In this document: positions 1-10,003 of the stretch, one piece after another
How positions within the stretch are numbered: the first letter of the stretch is position 1
Layout: the number at the start of each line of letters is the position of its first letter
Assembly: GCA_003279115.1 (NCBI GenBank)
Contig: QCBG01000008.1
Span: forward strand, 1 to 56,131
Direction: 5' to 3'
Source: Prochlorococcus sp. AG-347-E03
GTDB lineage: Bacteria > Cyanobacteriota > Cyanobacteriia > PCC-6307 > Cyanobiaceae
DNA length: 56,131 bases
Notes under the pieces: generated by a model
What the model was told of the DNA's origin: nothing
Databases searched by the model: none
The model's input: only the letters and a program-made list of their open reading frames with translations
Made by a program: the position numbers and the translations under genes

Positions 1-411
1 AAAATTAATATATTTAGTAATTCTAATCTCCCAAAAAATAAATATGGTGTTTGGACACTCTTAATTGAAGAGGAAATAAAACTTCTTAAAGAATTACAAC
101 CAGTTATGGGTCTTCCAGATACTTTAAAAGCCAAGAATCTATTTGAAAATAGAAAACAGCTGATAAATAAAGCGTTTAGCGAATTTGATGCTAAAAGCAA
201 TGATAGCGTTTTCAATTTTGATGAAATTTTAAACAGCTCTGAAAAAGATGTTAGTAAGAGTTGGAAATCAATTACTGAAAAAGATCCTGAGGCTAATAAA
301 ACTTTTCCAATAATTGAATCTGCAAATATTGATAAACTCAGATCTGCGATAAAAGAGGATTTGAGTACATATATGAAAGATAATTACCCCTCATTAAAAA
401 AGGATTTATAA
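1..411 (+). CDS. 3' part of an unrecognised protein
   Basis: The frame is open from the first base of the window to the stop at 411, so the gene probably begins outside it. An ATG at 106 would give a 101-residue protein, but nothing marks it as the true start. The visible 136 residues are hydrophilic and helix-prone, rich in Lys, Glu, Asp and Asn, without Cys, membrane segment or export signal. I recognise no family. Two long T runs follow the stop and precede metY by about 70 bases. Certain only as an open frame with ordinary codon use. Confidence 0.6.
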   Translation, partial: KINIFSNSNLPKNKYGVWTLLIEEEIKLLKELQPVMGLPDTLKAKNLFENRKQLINKAFSEFDAKSNDSVFNFDEILNSSEKDVSKSWKSITEKDPEANKTFPIIESANIDKLRSAIKEDLSTYMKDNYPSLKKDL

Positions 412-478
412 ATATTTATCTTTTTTTTGTTTTTTTTTGAGACTTTTCTAAGTTAAATAGATAATAGGATTCATTTAA

Positions 479-1813
<1,335 letters not shown>

Positions 1814-1826
1814 GAAAGGAGATTTA

Positions 1827-2717
1827 TTGGCTTTAATAATTCCTAGTAACTATCACAAGATTAGTGATGTTGAGAAAAATCATATATCTTGGATCGAACC
1901 AGAATTGGCAAAAAGACAGGATATACGTCCTCTTAGGATTGGTATTTTAAATATCATGCCTCTTGGGAAGCAGTATGAATTTAACTTACTACATCCACTT
2001 GGTTTATCTCCTCTTCAAATTGAGCCAGTTTGGATAAAACTTGAAACTCACTCTTATAAAACATGGGATCTTAATCATCTAAATAATCTATACATAACTT
2101 GGGAAGAAGCAAATAATCCAGAACCGTTGGATGGAATCATTATTACTGGAGCACCTATTGAGCACCTAGCCTTTGAGGAGGTTAAGTATTGGGATGAATT
2201 TGTGAAAATTGTAAATGAAGCCAGAAATTCTTGTGCGAGTACTCTTGGATTATGTTGGGCGGGCTTTGCGCTGGCTTATTTGGCAGGGGTTGATAAGCAA
2301 GTTTTTGATAGAAAATTATTTGGGGTATTCCCTTTAAAAAGTCTTGTTCCTGGACACCCTTTGATGGGTACACAAGATGATGAATTTATATGTCCTCAAA
2401 GTAGATTTGCGGGATTACCAGATTTGGAAATGGAGAAGGCCCAAATAGAAGGGAAATTGAATTTGTTGGCTTATGGGGAAAACGTCGGATATACAATATT
2501 TGAATCTAATGATCAAAAACAACTTATGCATTTAGGTCATCCTGAATATACGGTGCACAGAATTATTAGTGAAATTGAAAGAGATAAAGAAAAGGGAGAT
2601 GTTCCTCCTCCTAAAAATTTTGATCCAAATAGTTCAAAAACCGCTTGGAGATCTCATAGGAATTTGCTTTTTCAGCAATGGCTTTGGTTTTGCTATCAAC
2701 AAGTTAGTCTTAATTAA
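1827..2717 (+). CDS. metA: Homoserine O-acyltransferase, MetA family (probably acetyl-CoA specific)
   Basis: It activates homoserine by O-acylation, supplying the substrate of the upstream MetY. The 296 residues match MetA, a glutamine-amidotransferase-like fold. The nucleophile is C143 in LGLCWAG, and the partner residues are H238 and E240 in GHPEY. The residue after TGAPI is Glu (E112). In the MetA family Glu at this place goes with acetyl-CoA use and Gly, as in E. coli, with succinyl-CoA. I therefore infer an acetyltransferase, which also suits MetY. The start is TTG at 1827, well supported by the strong ribosome site AGGAAAGGAG just upstream. The 3' end lies 5 bases from the convergent SulP gene. 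Confidence 0.94.
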   Translation: MALIIPSNYHKISDVEKNHISWIEPELAKRQDIRPLRIGILNIMPLGKQYEFNLLHPLGLSPLQIEPVWIKLETHSYKTWDLNHLNNLYITWEEANNPEPLDGIIITGAPIEHLAFEEVKYWDEFVKIVNEARNSCASTLGLCWAGFALAYLAGVDKQVFDRKLFGVFPLKSLVPGHPLMGTQDDEFICPQSRFAGLPDLEMEKAQIEGKLNLLAYGENVGYTIFESNDQKQLMHLGHPEYTVHRIISEIERDKEKGDVPPPKNFDPNSSKTAWRSHRNLLFQQWLWFCYQQVSLN

Positions 2718-2722
2718 CTTTT

Positions 2723-4288
2723 TTAATGAGCGCTTTCTATACCACCTAGTCTTTCAAATAAGTTAAGACTTTCTTTATTTAATCCTACAATTTCAACTTT
2801 TGAACCACCATTCTGGAACTTTCTAATAATTTGCTCAAGAGCAACAACTCCACTTTGGTCCCAAATATGAGCTAAAGACATATCAATTACAATATTTTCA
2901 GGATGTTCATGAATGTTAAATCCTTGTAAGAAATAAATTTTACTTACAAAAAATAATTGTCCTTTTACTTTGTAGGTAGTCAAATTATTTTCTTTAGCTC
3001 TTGAGACAGTTATAACTTTTGCGACTTTTCTGCTGAAAAGTATTGCAGCTAATGCAACTCCTGCAATAACTCCAAGTGCAAGATTATGAGGTTTAGTCAG
3101 CATTGTAACTGCAAAAGTCATAAGCATTACTGCAGTATCACTTTTAGGTATCTTTCTAATATTTTTTAATCCATTTATATCTGCTGTACTTATTGCGATC
3201 GTTATCATGATTGCTACTAAAGCAGCCATTGGTATTGCTCCAATCCAAGACTTCAAGAGGATAATCATAATTAGTAGAGATATACCTGAGGAGAGAGTTG
3301 ATAATCTAGATTTACCACCATTTTCAGTATTCATAACAGATTGCCCAACTAAGGCACATCCTGCCATTCCACCAAATAAGGATGCCACAATATTTGCAAA
3401 ACCCTGTCCTCTTGCTTCTTTATTTTTATTAGAACTTGTATCAGTTAAATCGTCTAAAATGTCTTGAGTTAAAAAGGTTTCCATTAAACCCACGAGAGAT
3501 ATCGCAAGTGAAGTCGGTAAAATAATTCCTAATGTTTCAAGACTAAAAGGTACTTTCCCATTTTCAATTGATCCAAAAGGAAGAGAAATACTTGGTAATC
3601 CATCAGGTAATTTACCCAAATCGCTAACTGTTGGGACATCTAGATTCAAGAAAATGCTTATGAGAGTAATTACTACTATCGCGATAAGTTGAGATGGGAC
3701 TACTTTTGTTATTTTTGGAAGCCCATAGATAATTATTAATCCTAGGATTACAAGAATCCAAACTACTGGGATCTGAGAGTTAACTGGATACTGATTCAAA
3801 GTTTGTTCAATTAATCCTTTTGATTCTTTAATACCTATTCCTAACTGAGGTAGTTGTGCCTGAAATATTAAAAGCGCCAGTGCATTTACAAATCCACTTA
3901 ATACTCCCGTTGGCACGAATCGCATTTGGTAGGCAAGTCTTAAATATCCCCAAAGAATTTGGAAAATTCCAGTTAATATTCCAGCTGCGATTAGATATGG
4001 GACTCCTAACCCAGGAGCTTGTGACTCTCCATAAGCAACAAGTCCAGTCATCAAAAGAGCTGTTGAACCTGTGGCTGATGTGATCATCCCACTTCTTCCT
4101 CCAACAATCGCAATTGTTATAGATAAGCAAAATGCACCAAAAAGGCCAACTTTAGGATCTACACCAGCTATACCTGAAAAAGCAATTGCTTCTGGGATCA
4201 TTGCAAAAGCAACTACTAAGCCAGAAAGAATATTTGACTTTGGATCATCTAACCAATTTTTAGATAAATATCTTGAGAGATTTGACAT
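2723..4288 (-). CDS. SulP-family anion transporter with C-terminal STAS domain
   Basis: This is an inner-membrane secondary transporter of 521 residues. About ten to twelve hydrophobic segments fill residues 20 to 410. The SulP N-terminal signature region (FAMIPEAIAFSGIAGVDP) is present. A soluble STAS domain of about 95 residues closes the protein, with NIVIDMSLAHIWDQSGV as its core. SulP members in cyanobacteria carry sulfate or, as BicA does, bicarbonate with sodium. The neighbouring methionine genes hint at sulfate, but it is transcribed convergently to metA and on its own, so the substrate is open. Family assignment is firm. Confidence 0.88.
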   Translation of the reverse strand: MSNLSRYLSKNWLDDPKSNILSGLVVAFAMIPEAIAFSGIAGVDPKVGLFGAFCLSITIAIVGGRSGMITSATGSTALLMTGLVAYGESQAPGLGVPYLIAAGILTGIFQILWGYLRLAYQMRFVPTGVLSGFVNALALLIFQAQLPQLGIGIKESKGLIEQTLNQYPVNSQIPVVWILVILGLIIIYGLPKITKVVPSQLIAIVVITLISIFLNLDVPTVSDLGKLPDGLPSISLPFGSIENGKVPFSLETLGIILPTSLAISLVGLMETFLTQDILDDLTDTSSNKNKEARGQGFANIVASLFGGMAGCALVGQSVMNTENGGKSRLSTLSSGISLLIMIILLKSWIGAIPMAALVAIMITIAISTADINGLKNIRKIPKSDTAVMLMTFAVTMLTKPHNLALGVIAGVALAAILFSRKVAKVITVSRAKENNLTTYKVKGQLFFVSKIYFLQGFNIHEHPENIVIDMSLAHIWDQSGVVALEQIIRKFQNGGSKVEIVGLNKESLNLFERLGGIESAH

Positions 4289-4318
4289 TTTAAGTTTCTT
4301 AATAATTAAGAAGTTACC

Positions 4319-5596
4319 TCATAAAGGAGGCAAAATACCTTGTGGATCGAAAATATTCTTTAAAGTTTTTAATTCATTCATTCTGTTTCCAAAGGCTAAT
4401 CTTATTTCTTCCTCATGAGAATCCAAATGATTATGCAATTGGGCTAAGTGAATATTTGGATAAAACCTTTTAAGCTTGCTCCACGATTTATAAATCCATT
4501 CCAAAGCGACTTCTTTTTCTTCAAGATCATTTTTTTTCCATGATGCATATAACCATGGTTTCCAAGTACTTTTTCTATGAACAAAAAAGCTTGAGCCATG
4601 ATTTAACTTTTTAGTATTGCAACCTAATTGTTGAGAAGCAACATAACAGGAATTATTAGGTCTATTTCCCATTATTTCGTCCAAACATTTTATGAAAATT
4701 GGGATATCATTTTTTAAATCTTCTCCAAGAAGACTAATTACCTCAGAATGGTTATTTGCATTCAGCTCATACAAATTCAATTCCTTTGGGAAGAAATTTA
4801 TTTTGTTAAAGTTTTCATGAAATTGTTTTTCTAGCCCAGGAAATTTGTCTAGAAGCATTAGGTAATCTTCTGTTCTTTTAGCCTCTAAATTATTTTTGAG
4901 TTCAGCAAAAATATATATGTAAATTTTTTGAGCGTAAATCCATTGAAGACTAATATTTTCTGGAAATTCCTCTGATAGTTTTATTATTTCTGAAAGTTCA
5001 TTTAGATTTACAAATCCCTCAATAACTTTAATTGGATTAGATTGGAAAGTTTTAAGTTCTAGTTCGGTAATTATTGAGAAGAAGGGTGCTGCGCCTTTAA
5101 TTGCTTCCCAAATCAATTGTTCTTCTGGATTTATTTGATTTTTTTTTAAAGAGATAAATGTGCCATTACCCAAGAAACCTTTTATTGACTCAATATTATC
5201 GATAGCTAATCCATAAGTTCTACTGAGCGGGCTTACTCCACCAGTAAGTATATAGCCTGCTCCAGGAAGTTTCGAAAGTCCGATTGGAAAACTTCGATTA
5301 TGTTTTTGTAAATGATTTACTAGATCCCCCATTATTACTCCCCCTCCAATTGTTACTAAATTGGTTTTTCTATCTAAGTGAATTTTGCTGTGATTTTTTC
5401 TTAGATCAAGAGTTGTAAAACCATTTTTTGCACAACTAGAGGTTGTACCTCCACTACATATGCAAAGGTGCTCGAATTTTTCCCTAGAATAGTTATCCTC
5501 ATTAAATAAGGAATTATCCACGTCATAAATTATTTTCTTTAATTTTGCATCCTTTGAGTTAGTATTAGGAACTTCAAGCAAGTTATTATTTTTCAC
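4319..5596 (-). CDS. FAD-linked oxidoreductase of the PCMH/berberine-bridge type
   Basis: The 425-residue protein has an N-terminal FAD-binding (PCMH-type) half. Recognisable pieces are CSGGTTSSC, TIGGGVIMGDLVNHL and LPGAGYILTGGVSPLSR, typical of glycolate-oxidase GlcD-like and berberine-bridge-like oxidases. The substrate domain is divergent and ends near FDPQGILPP, a common C-terminal element of this superfamily. The substrate cannot be read from the sequence. The start is GTG at 5594-5596; the nearby ATG is out of frame. The gene is divergent from the chelatase gene with only 41 bases between them, so their promoters must sit very close together. No signal peptide is seen. Confidence 0.8.
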   Translation of the reverse strand: MKNNNLLEVPNTNSKDAKLKKIIYDVDNSLFNEDNYSREKFEHLCICSGGTTSSCAKNGFTTLDLRKNHSKIHLDRKTNLVTIGGGVIMGDLVNHLQKHNRSFPIGLSKLPGAGYILTGGVSPLSRTYGLAIDNIESIKGFLGNGTFISLKKNQINPEEQLIWEAIKGAAPFFSIITELELKTFQSNPIKVIEGFVNLNELSEIIKLSEEFPENISLQWIYAQKIYIYIFAELKNNLEAKRTEDYLMLLDKFPGLEKQFHENFNKINFFPKELNLYELNANNHSEVISLLGEDLKNDIPIFIKCLDEIMGNRPNNSCYVASQQLGCNTKKLNHGSSFFVHRKSTWKPWLYASWKKNDLEEKEVALEWIYKSWSKLKRFYPNIHLAQLHNHLDSHEEEIRLAFGNRMNELKTLKNIFDPQGILPPL

Positions 5597-5637
5597 TACA
5601 TGATATTGTTCTTTACTATTATGGTATAAGTAATAAT

Positions 5638-6768
5638 TTGAATTTGGATAATTTTGATTCGAAGCTAAATAAACAAGTCGCGATACTTATCTGTGGACAC
5701 GGGAGTAGAAACAAACTAGCCATTACTGAATTTCAAGAATTAACTAAGATCATCCAAAAAAGATTTCCAAACTTTTTAGTTGAATATGGTTTCTTGGAAT
5801 TTGCTAAACCTTCACTTGTTGATGCTTTAGACAAGTTAAAAGATCTTTCTATAAAAAAAGTAATTGCAATACCTGCGATGCTTTTCGCTGCTGGCCATGT
5901 AAAAAATGATATACCTAGCCTGCTTATGAATTATTCAAGTAAAACAGGAATTGAAATAATTTATGGAAGAGAATTAGGTATTAATAATTTAATGATTAGT
6001 GCAGCTTGTGAAAGAGTAAAAGATGTATTTAAACAAAATAATAATCTCAAACCTGAAGAATCATTATTAGTTGTTGTGGGTAGAGGCTCTTCTGACCCAG
6101 ATGCGAATTCCAATGTTTCAAAAATTACGAGAATGATCGTAGAGGGTATTGGTTTAGGGTGGGGGGAAACAGTTTTTTCTGGAGTAACTTTCCCTCTTGT
6201 TGAACCTGGCTTGAAAAATGTTGTGAGACTTGGTTATAAAAATATAATTGTTTTCCCTTATTTCCTTTTCTCAGGTGTCCTTGTTACAAGAATAAAAAGG
6301 CAAAGTGATTTAGTTGCGATTAATAATCCAAATATTTCATTTATACATGCAAAATATCTTTCTTCACAGACTTATGTGGTCGACACTTTTGTAGAAAGGA
6401 TTGAAGAGATTCTTAAAAACGAAGGTAATAATTTTATGAATTGCTCAACTTGTAAATATAGATCAAATTTATTTGGCTTTGAAAAAGAAGTTGGAATGGT
6501 TCAAGAAAGTCATCATGACCATGTAGAGGGCTTAGGTATCAGCTGTGATTTATGTGATCCTGAATGTAATGGTGCTTGTGAAATACAAAATCAAATCCCA
6601 AATCATAATCAAGAAAAATCATACTCAGGGGGAGGTGATTACTTAGAACATGAACATGTAGAGGCTCATCAACATGAACATAATCACCATCACCATCACC
6701 ATTGTATTTATCCCAATTCCAAACATCCTTTAGGACCTGTCACACTTCGCTTGCCTAATAAAGAGTAA
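5638..6768 (+). CDS. CbiX/SirB-type sirohydrochlorin chelatase, long form with Cys and His-rich tail
   Basis: It inserts metal into sirohydrochlorin, for siroheme (iron) or cobalamin (cobalt). The 376 residues hold two CbiX-like domains. The first carries the metal-site histidines H21 (CGHGSRN) and H87 (AGHVKND). The second spans about 143-260. A tail follows with MNCSTC (267-272), the MxCxxC motif known to bind an Fe-S cluster in long CbiX. Then come a second group of four cysteines (C303, C306, C310, C314) and a polyhistidine run near 336-355, probably for metal storage. The start is TTG at 5638. Cobalt use fits the B12-dependent reductase elsewhere in the window; siroheme use fits sulfur assimilation. 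Family certain, metal uncertain. Confidence 0.88.
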   Translation: MNLDNFDSKLNKQVAILICGHGSRNKLAITEFQELTKIIQKRFPNFLVEYGFLEFAKPSLVDALDKLKDLSIKKVIAIPAMLFAAGHVKNDIPSLLMNYSSKTGIEIIYGRELGINNLMISAACERVKDVFKQNNNLKPEESLLVVVGRGSSDPDANSNVSKITRMIVEGIGLGWGETVFSGVTFPLVEPGLKNVVRLGYKNIIVFPYFLFSGVLVTRIKRQSDLVAINNPNISFIHAKYLSSQTYVVDTFVERIEEILKNEGNNFMNCSTCKYRSNLFGFEKEVGMVQESHHDHVEGLGISCDLCDPECNGACEIQNQIPNHNQEKSYSGGGDYLEHEHVEAHQHEHNHHHHHHCIYPNSKHPLGPVTLRLPNKE

Positions 6769-7150
6769 ATCTTAAGAAAATCCGTTGAAAATCAATGAAT
6801 CACCTGTCTCTTTCTCGACTTAGTCTTAATAGACTCAGTATATATAAGTATTCTTAATATAAAATCGTGAAAGTATTTTGAGCTAGATTTTCCACAATTT
6901 GCAGGCTGTTTTCCACGTCCAAATCCACACTGGATAAGAAATGGCAGTATTTTTCAAAAAAAACAGGACTTCAACACTATTGTTGACTTTTTTTTAAGTT
7001 CTATTCAATTTCCTTATTTGAAAAAGAAGTTTTTAAAGAACTCACTTATAACATGAGTCTCATTTGATAATTTGAAAAGTTTACTAAAAGATTTTTCTTG
7101 ATATTTTCAGAAAAAAATATCATTATTGTTGAGGTAAAAAACATAAATTT
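6769..7150. other. Long intergenic region with DnaA-box-like sites
   Basis: This 382-base gap holds no convincing reading frame. A short inverted repeat (AGTCT TAAT AGACT, near 6821-6834) lies after the chelatase gene but lacks a T tract. Two close matches to the cyanobacterial DnaA box TTTTCCACA lie at 6888-6896 (exact) and 6909-6917 (last base G). A weaker AAATCCACA is at 6921-6929. The second half probably carries the promoter of the DUF2811 gene at 7151, but I cannot fix its elements. Confidence 0.45.
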
Positions 7151-7408
7151 ATGGATCAAATCAGCCAATCAAATTTAACTGATAAGAAACTCGTAGAGTG
7201 CTCTTCAAATAAAATATCTTTAGAAACAGAACTTTCAGAGACTCTTTATAACACCATGAAAGATTTTGTATTAAGTAACCCAACTTGGGATCAATATAAG
7301 CTTATAAATTCAGCATTAGCTACTTTTCTCGTTCAAAACGGATGTACTGATAATTCTGTATCCGAGATTTATTTAAATCAATTATTTACACCCTCTAAGT
7401 CTTTTTAA
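7151..7408 (+). CDS. DUF2811 small cyanobacterial protein
   Basis: An 85-residue soluble protein with no signal or membrane segment. The centre reads SLETELSETLYNTMKDF and continues NPTWDQYKLINSALATFLVQNGC, then YLNQLF. This is the recognisable core of DUF2811, found almost only in cyanobacteria and of unknown function. The ATG at 7151 follows the sequence GAGGTAAAAAACATAAATTT. Its last 14 bases overlap the end of the convergent GMC oxidoreductase gene. It sits downstream of a long intergenic stretch with DnaA-box-like sites, so it may be regulated separately from its neighbours. Confidence 0.82.
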   Translation: MDQISQSNLTDKKLVECSSNKISLETELSETLYNTMKDFVLSNPTWDQYKLINSALATFLVQNGCTDNSVSEIYLNQLFTPSKSF

Positions 7409-9035
7409 TATTCAAACAGGCTCTTCTACTTAGGGCCATCATTGTAAGGGTGGGGCTCTGCCATGAAGAAGTTGGCCAGCATGCTCCATCTAGTACAAGA
7501 ACATTCTTACATCTCCATAATCTATTAAATTTATCAACTACGCTATTTTCTTCATCAATTCCCATCGGTGCGCCCCCTACTTCATGAATGTAATATCCTG
7601 GGGGTGGAGGGCTTTCTGAAAATGCTATTAAATTTTTTGTAAATAAACTCCCAAATGGGATATTCATTAGTTCATCAATATTTTTTATCTCCCCATCTGA
7701 GGCTTCTATTGATTTTTGGATTGTTTTTACCATATGTTTAGCCATATTTAATTCATTTTCACTCCATTCGAATTCTATGTATGGGATTGGGATACCCCAT
7801 TTATCTGTTTTTTTTGAGAGAGAAACAGAATTATTCTCCCTAGGGAGGACTTCACCATGTGCTATGAGAAAGCCAATAGATGTATTTGGATCTTTTTGTA
7901 AAAATTTAGGTATACCTAATCTATCAATTGCTCCCCAGATTCCATAGCCTCTATGGAAATTTATATTTTCAGTTGTGGGTAAATTCGTACCAAATGGAAT
8001 AAAGAAGCTTCCTGCGCCAGAAAGATTGGGAGAATTATCTAAAGATTTTCCTGAGGTTTTTGTTTTTGGGACTGAAAAAAATCTACATATTGATATATGG
8101 TCCATGAGGTATTTACCTAATTTCCCAGAAGTATCTCTAAAACCTGAGGAATTTGATTTATATTCTGAGTTCAGTAGTATTCTGAGAGTTGAAATTGTTG
8201 ATGCGCAAAGAAGGATTAAATCACAATTTAATTCTTTTTTGCATCCGTTTTCTAGGTTTACTATCGTTAATTTTGATGCAAGCTCTGTTATCTTGTTAAT
8301 TTCAAAAGACTCTACTTGGTGATTTGAGATTATTTGTACATTCCCAGTATCTAAAGCTTTTTTTAAAGTGCTTCCTAAACTTGAAGACTTGGGCCATTTT
8401 TCATCTTTTACTGATGAATTACTATCAAATCCTCTTGATTGGATAAATGGATATTTTAATTTTGATTTAACTTTGCGGCCAAAATTATTTTCGTTTTCTG
8501 TAAGAGGGATTTCACTAATGTATTTACCGTTTGGGACTTCCTTAATATCATCTTTTCGTCCATAGATTCCGCAGAAACTTTCAATAAAATCATAGTGAGG
8601 GGACAGTTCATCGTATGAAATAGGCCAGTTTGGTCCGAATCCGTCTTTTTTAGCTGGATGAAAATCTTCTGGGGAAAGTCTTAATGTTATACCTCCCCAC
8701 GTTAATGATCTCCCCCCATATTGTTTGCCTTGAGTCCAAAGGAAGGGCTTTTTTTGGGGGCAGTCATAAGGATGCTTCAATTCATTTGAATATAAATCAG
8801 GATTATTTTTCCAATAACCAGGATGTTGGCATTGATTGGCATGTTTTTTTGTTAAAACTCCTGAAAATCTTTTAAATGTACTTTTTGGCTCATTATTACT
8901 AGCTTCATGCCTTTTAACTTTAGGCCCTGCTTCTATTACTAAAACTTTTATGCCCTTTTCTGCTAATGTAAGTGCCGCTATTCCTCCTGTAGCTCCAGAA
9001 CCAACAACAATTGCATCATAAGGATTTATATCCAA
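7395..9035 (-). CDS. GMC-family FAD oxidoreductase
   Basis: The 546-residue flavoprotein begins with a Rossmann FAD motif (VGSGATGG, residues 11-18) and a following acidic IEAGP. GMC elements follow: KQYGGRSLTWGG near 105-116 and a C-terminal block with YIHEVGGAPMG and DGACWPTSSWQSPTLT. The final block is typical of choline/glucose-methanol-choline oxidoreductases, though the second catalytic position is in a WQSPTLT rather than the usual NPTLT context. Substrate unknown: an alcohol or sugar is expected. No signal peptide. The start is TTG at 9033-9035; an in-frame stop lies a few codons upstream and there is no ATG between. Convergent with, and slightly overlapping, the DUF2811 gene. Confidence 0.86.
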   Translation of the reverse strand: MDINPYDAIVVGSGATGGIAALTLAEKGIKVLVIEAGPKVKRHEASNNEPKSTFKRFSGVLTKKHANQCQHPGYWKNNPDLYSNELKHPYDCPQKKPFLWTQGKQYGGRSLTWGGITLRLSPEDFHPAKKDGFGPNWPISYDELSPHYDFIESFCGIYGRKDDIKEVPNGKYISEIPLTENENNFGRKVKSKLKYPFIQSRGFDSNSSVKDEKWPKSSSLGSTLKKALDTGNVQIISNHQVESFEINKITELASKLTIVNLENGCKKELNCDLILLCASTISTLRILLNSEYKSNSSGFRDTSGKLGKYLMDHISICRFFSVPKTKTSGKSLDNSPNLSGAGSFFIPFGTNLPTTENINFHRGYGIWGAIDRLGIPKFLQKDPNTSIGFLIAHGEVLPRENNSVSLSKKTDKWGIPIPYIEFEWSENELNMAKHMVKTIQKSIEASDGEIKNIDELMNIPFGSLFTKNLIAFSESPPPPGYYIHEVGGAPMGIDEENSVVDKFNRLWRCKNVLVLDGACWPTSSWQSPTLTMMALSRRACLNIKKT

Positions 9036-9141
9036 AACCTTCTTCGTGATTTGTTATTTCAATAAATATAGCATTCAGTTAATAATTAATTTTTAGATTT
9101 CAGCTTAAGAAGTTAGAATTTATTGAAATACCACTCATAAA

Positions 9142-9609
9142 ATGAGATTTATAATTTTAACTTTTTTAATAATTGTTTTAGCCCTCCCCTTAAGAGCCTT
9201 CGCTGCGTTGGATTATGGTAAACAATCCCTAGTAGGAGCTGATTTTTCTGGATCTGATTTAAAAGGAGCAACTTTCTATTTGACTGATTTACAAGACGCA
9301 AATTTATCAGGTTGTGAGCTCCAAAATGCGACTCTTTATGGAGCAAAATTGAAGGATACTAACTTAAGTAACTCCAATTTAAGAGAAGTAACTTTAGACT
9401 CAGCTGTTTTAGATGGAACAGATTTATCAAATACTAACTTGGAGGATTCTTTTGCTTATAGTACACAGTTTGAAAATGTAAAAATACAAGGTGCAGACTT
9501 CACAAATGTTTTTTTGCCAAGGGATATTGTTAGGAAATTTTGTGAAAGTGCCTCTGGCACTAATCCAATCACAAATAGAGATACCAGAGAAACTTTAGAG
9601 TGCGATTAA
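9142..9609 (+). CDS. Exported pentapeptide-repeat protein
   Basis: Residues 1-21 form a signal peptide ending in LRAFA, so the protein is exported, probably to the thylakoid lumen or periplasm. From about 30 to 125 it is a run of A(D/N)Lxx-type pentapeptides (GADFSGSDLKGATF, DANLSGCEL, DTNLSNSNL, GTDLSNTNL), which fold as a right-handed quadrilateral beta helix. A conserved C-terminal segment (LPRDIVRKFCESASGTN) with Cys partners follows; it is common to lumenal pentapeptide proteins of cyanobacteria. Function unknown. It stands alone on the plus strand between two minus-strand groups. Confidence 0.88.
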   Translation: MRFIILTFLIIVLALPLRAFAALDYGKQSLVGADFSGSDLKGATFYLTDLQDANLSGCELQNATLYGAKLKDTNLSNSNLREVTLDSAVLDGTDLSNTNLEDSFAYSTQFENVKIQGADFTNVFLPRDIVRKFCESASGTNPITNRDTRETLECD

Positions 9610-9611
9610 AT

Positions 9612-10001
9612 TTATGCACAAAGAAGTTCTTTTTTAATCTTTCTTTGTTTATAAAGTGATCTCCCAATAGGCCAACCTAAAGTAGATAAATGTCTCATTA
9701 AAGAACTTGAGTATTTGAAATAAAGATTGTCTGAATATTTGATACCAAGTTCTTTTAGAGTGGTAATTAATAAAAATAGATCTTTCTTATTGCCTTTTTT
9801 TATATCCAATAATATTAAAGCCTCACTTGATAATTTTTCTTCTAGAGTCTTTTCATTCTCAACAAAACCAACTTTAAGTGAATTAAATTCATCAGAATAT
9901 AAAGTATAAATTATTCCATCTTTGAATTTTTCTTTAGAAGTGTCTACATTAAACCTTGAAATTAATGTTTTGTATCCCTTTATGATTTTTCTATTATTCA
10001 T
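9612..10001 (-). CDS. Small protein with a GIY-YIG/T5orf172-like segment
   Basis: The 129-residue soluble protein contains DGIIYTLYSDEFNSLKVGF followed by a charged helix, resembling the opening (G-IY---N---KIGF) of the T5orf172/MUG113 subgroup of GIY-YIG nucleases. The rest (GWPIGRSLYKQRKIKKELL near the end) is basic and may bind nucleic acid. The catalytic Arg/Glu of a true nuclease are not convincingly placed, so activity is doubtful. It follows the ribbon-helix-helix gene by only two bases and is probably translated from the same message. The resemblance is by eye and modest. Confidence 0.6.
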   Translation of the reverse strand: MNNRKIIKGYKTLISRFNVDTSKEKFKDGIIYTLYSDEFNSLKVGFVENEKTLEEKLSSEALILLDIKKGNKKDLFLLITTLKELGIKYSDNLYFKYSSSLMRHLSTLGWPIGRSLYKQRKIKKELLCA

Positions 10002-10003
10002 AG

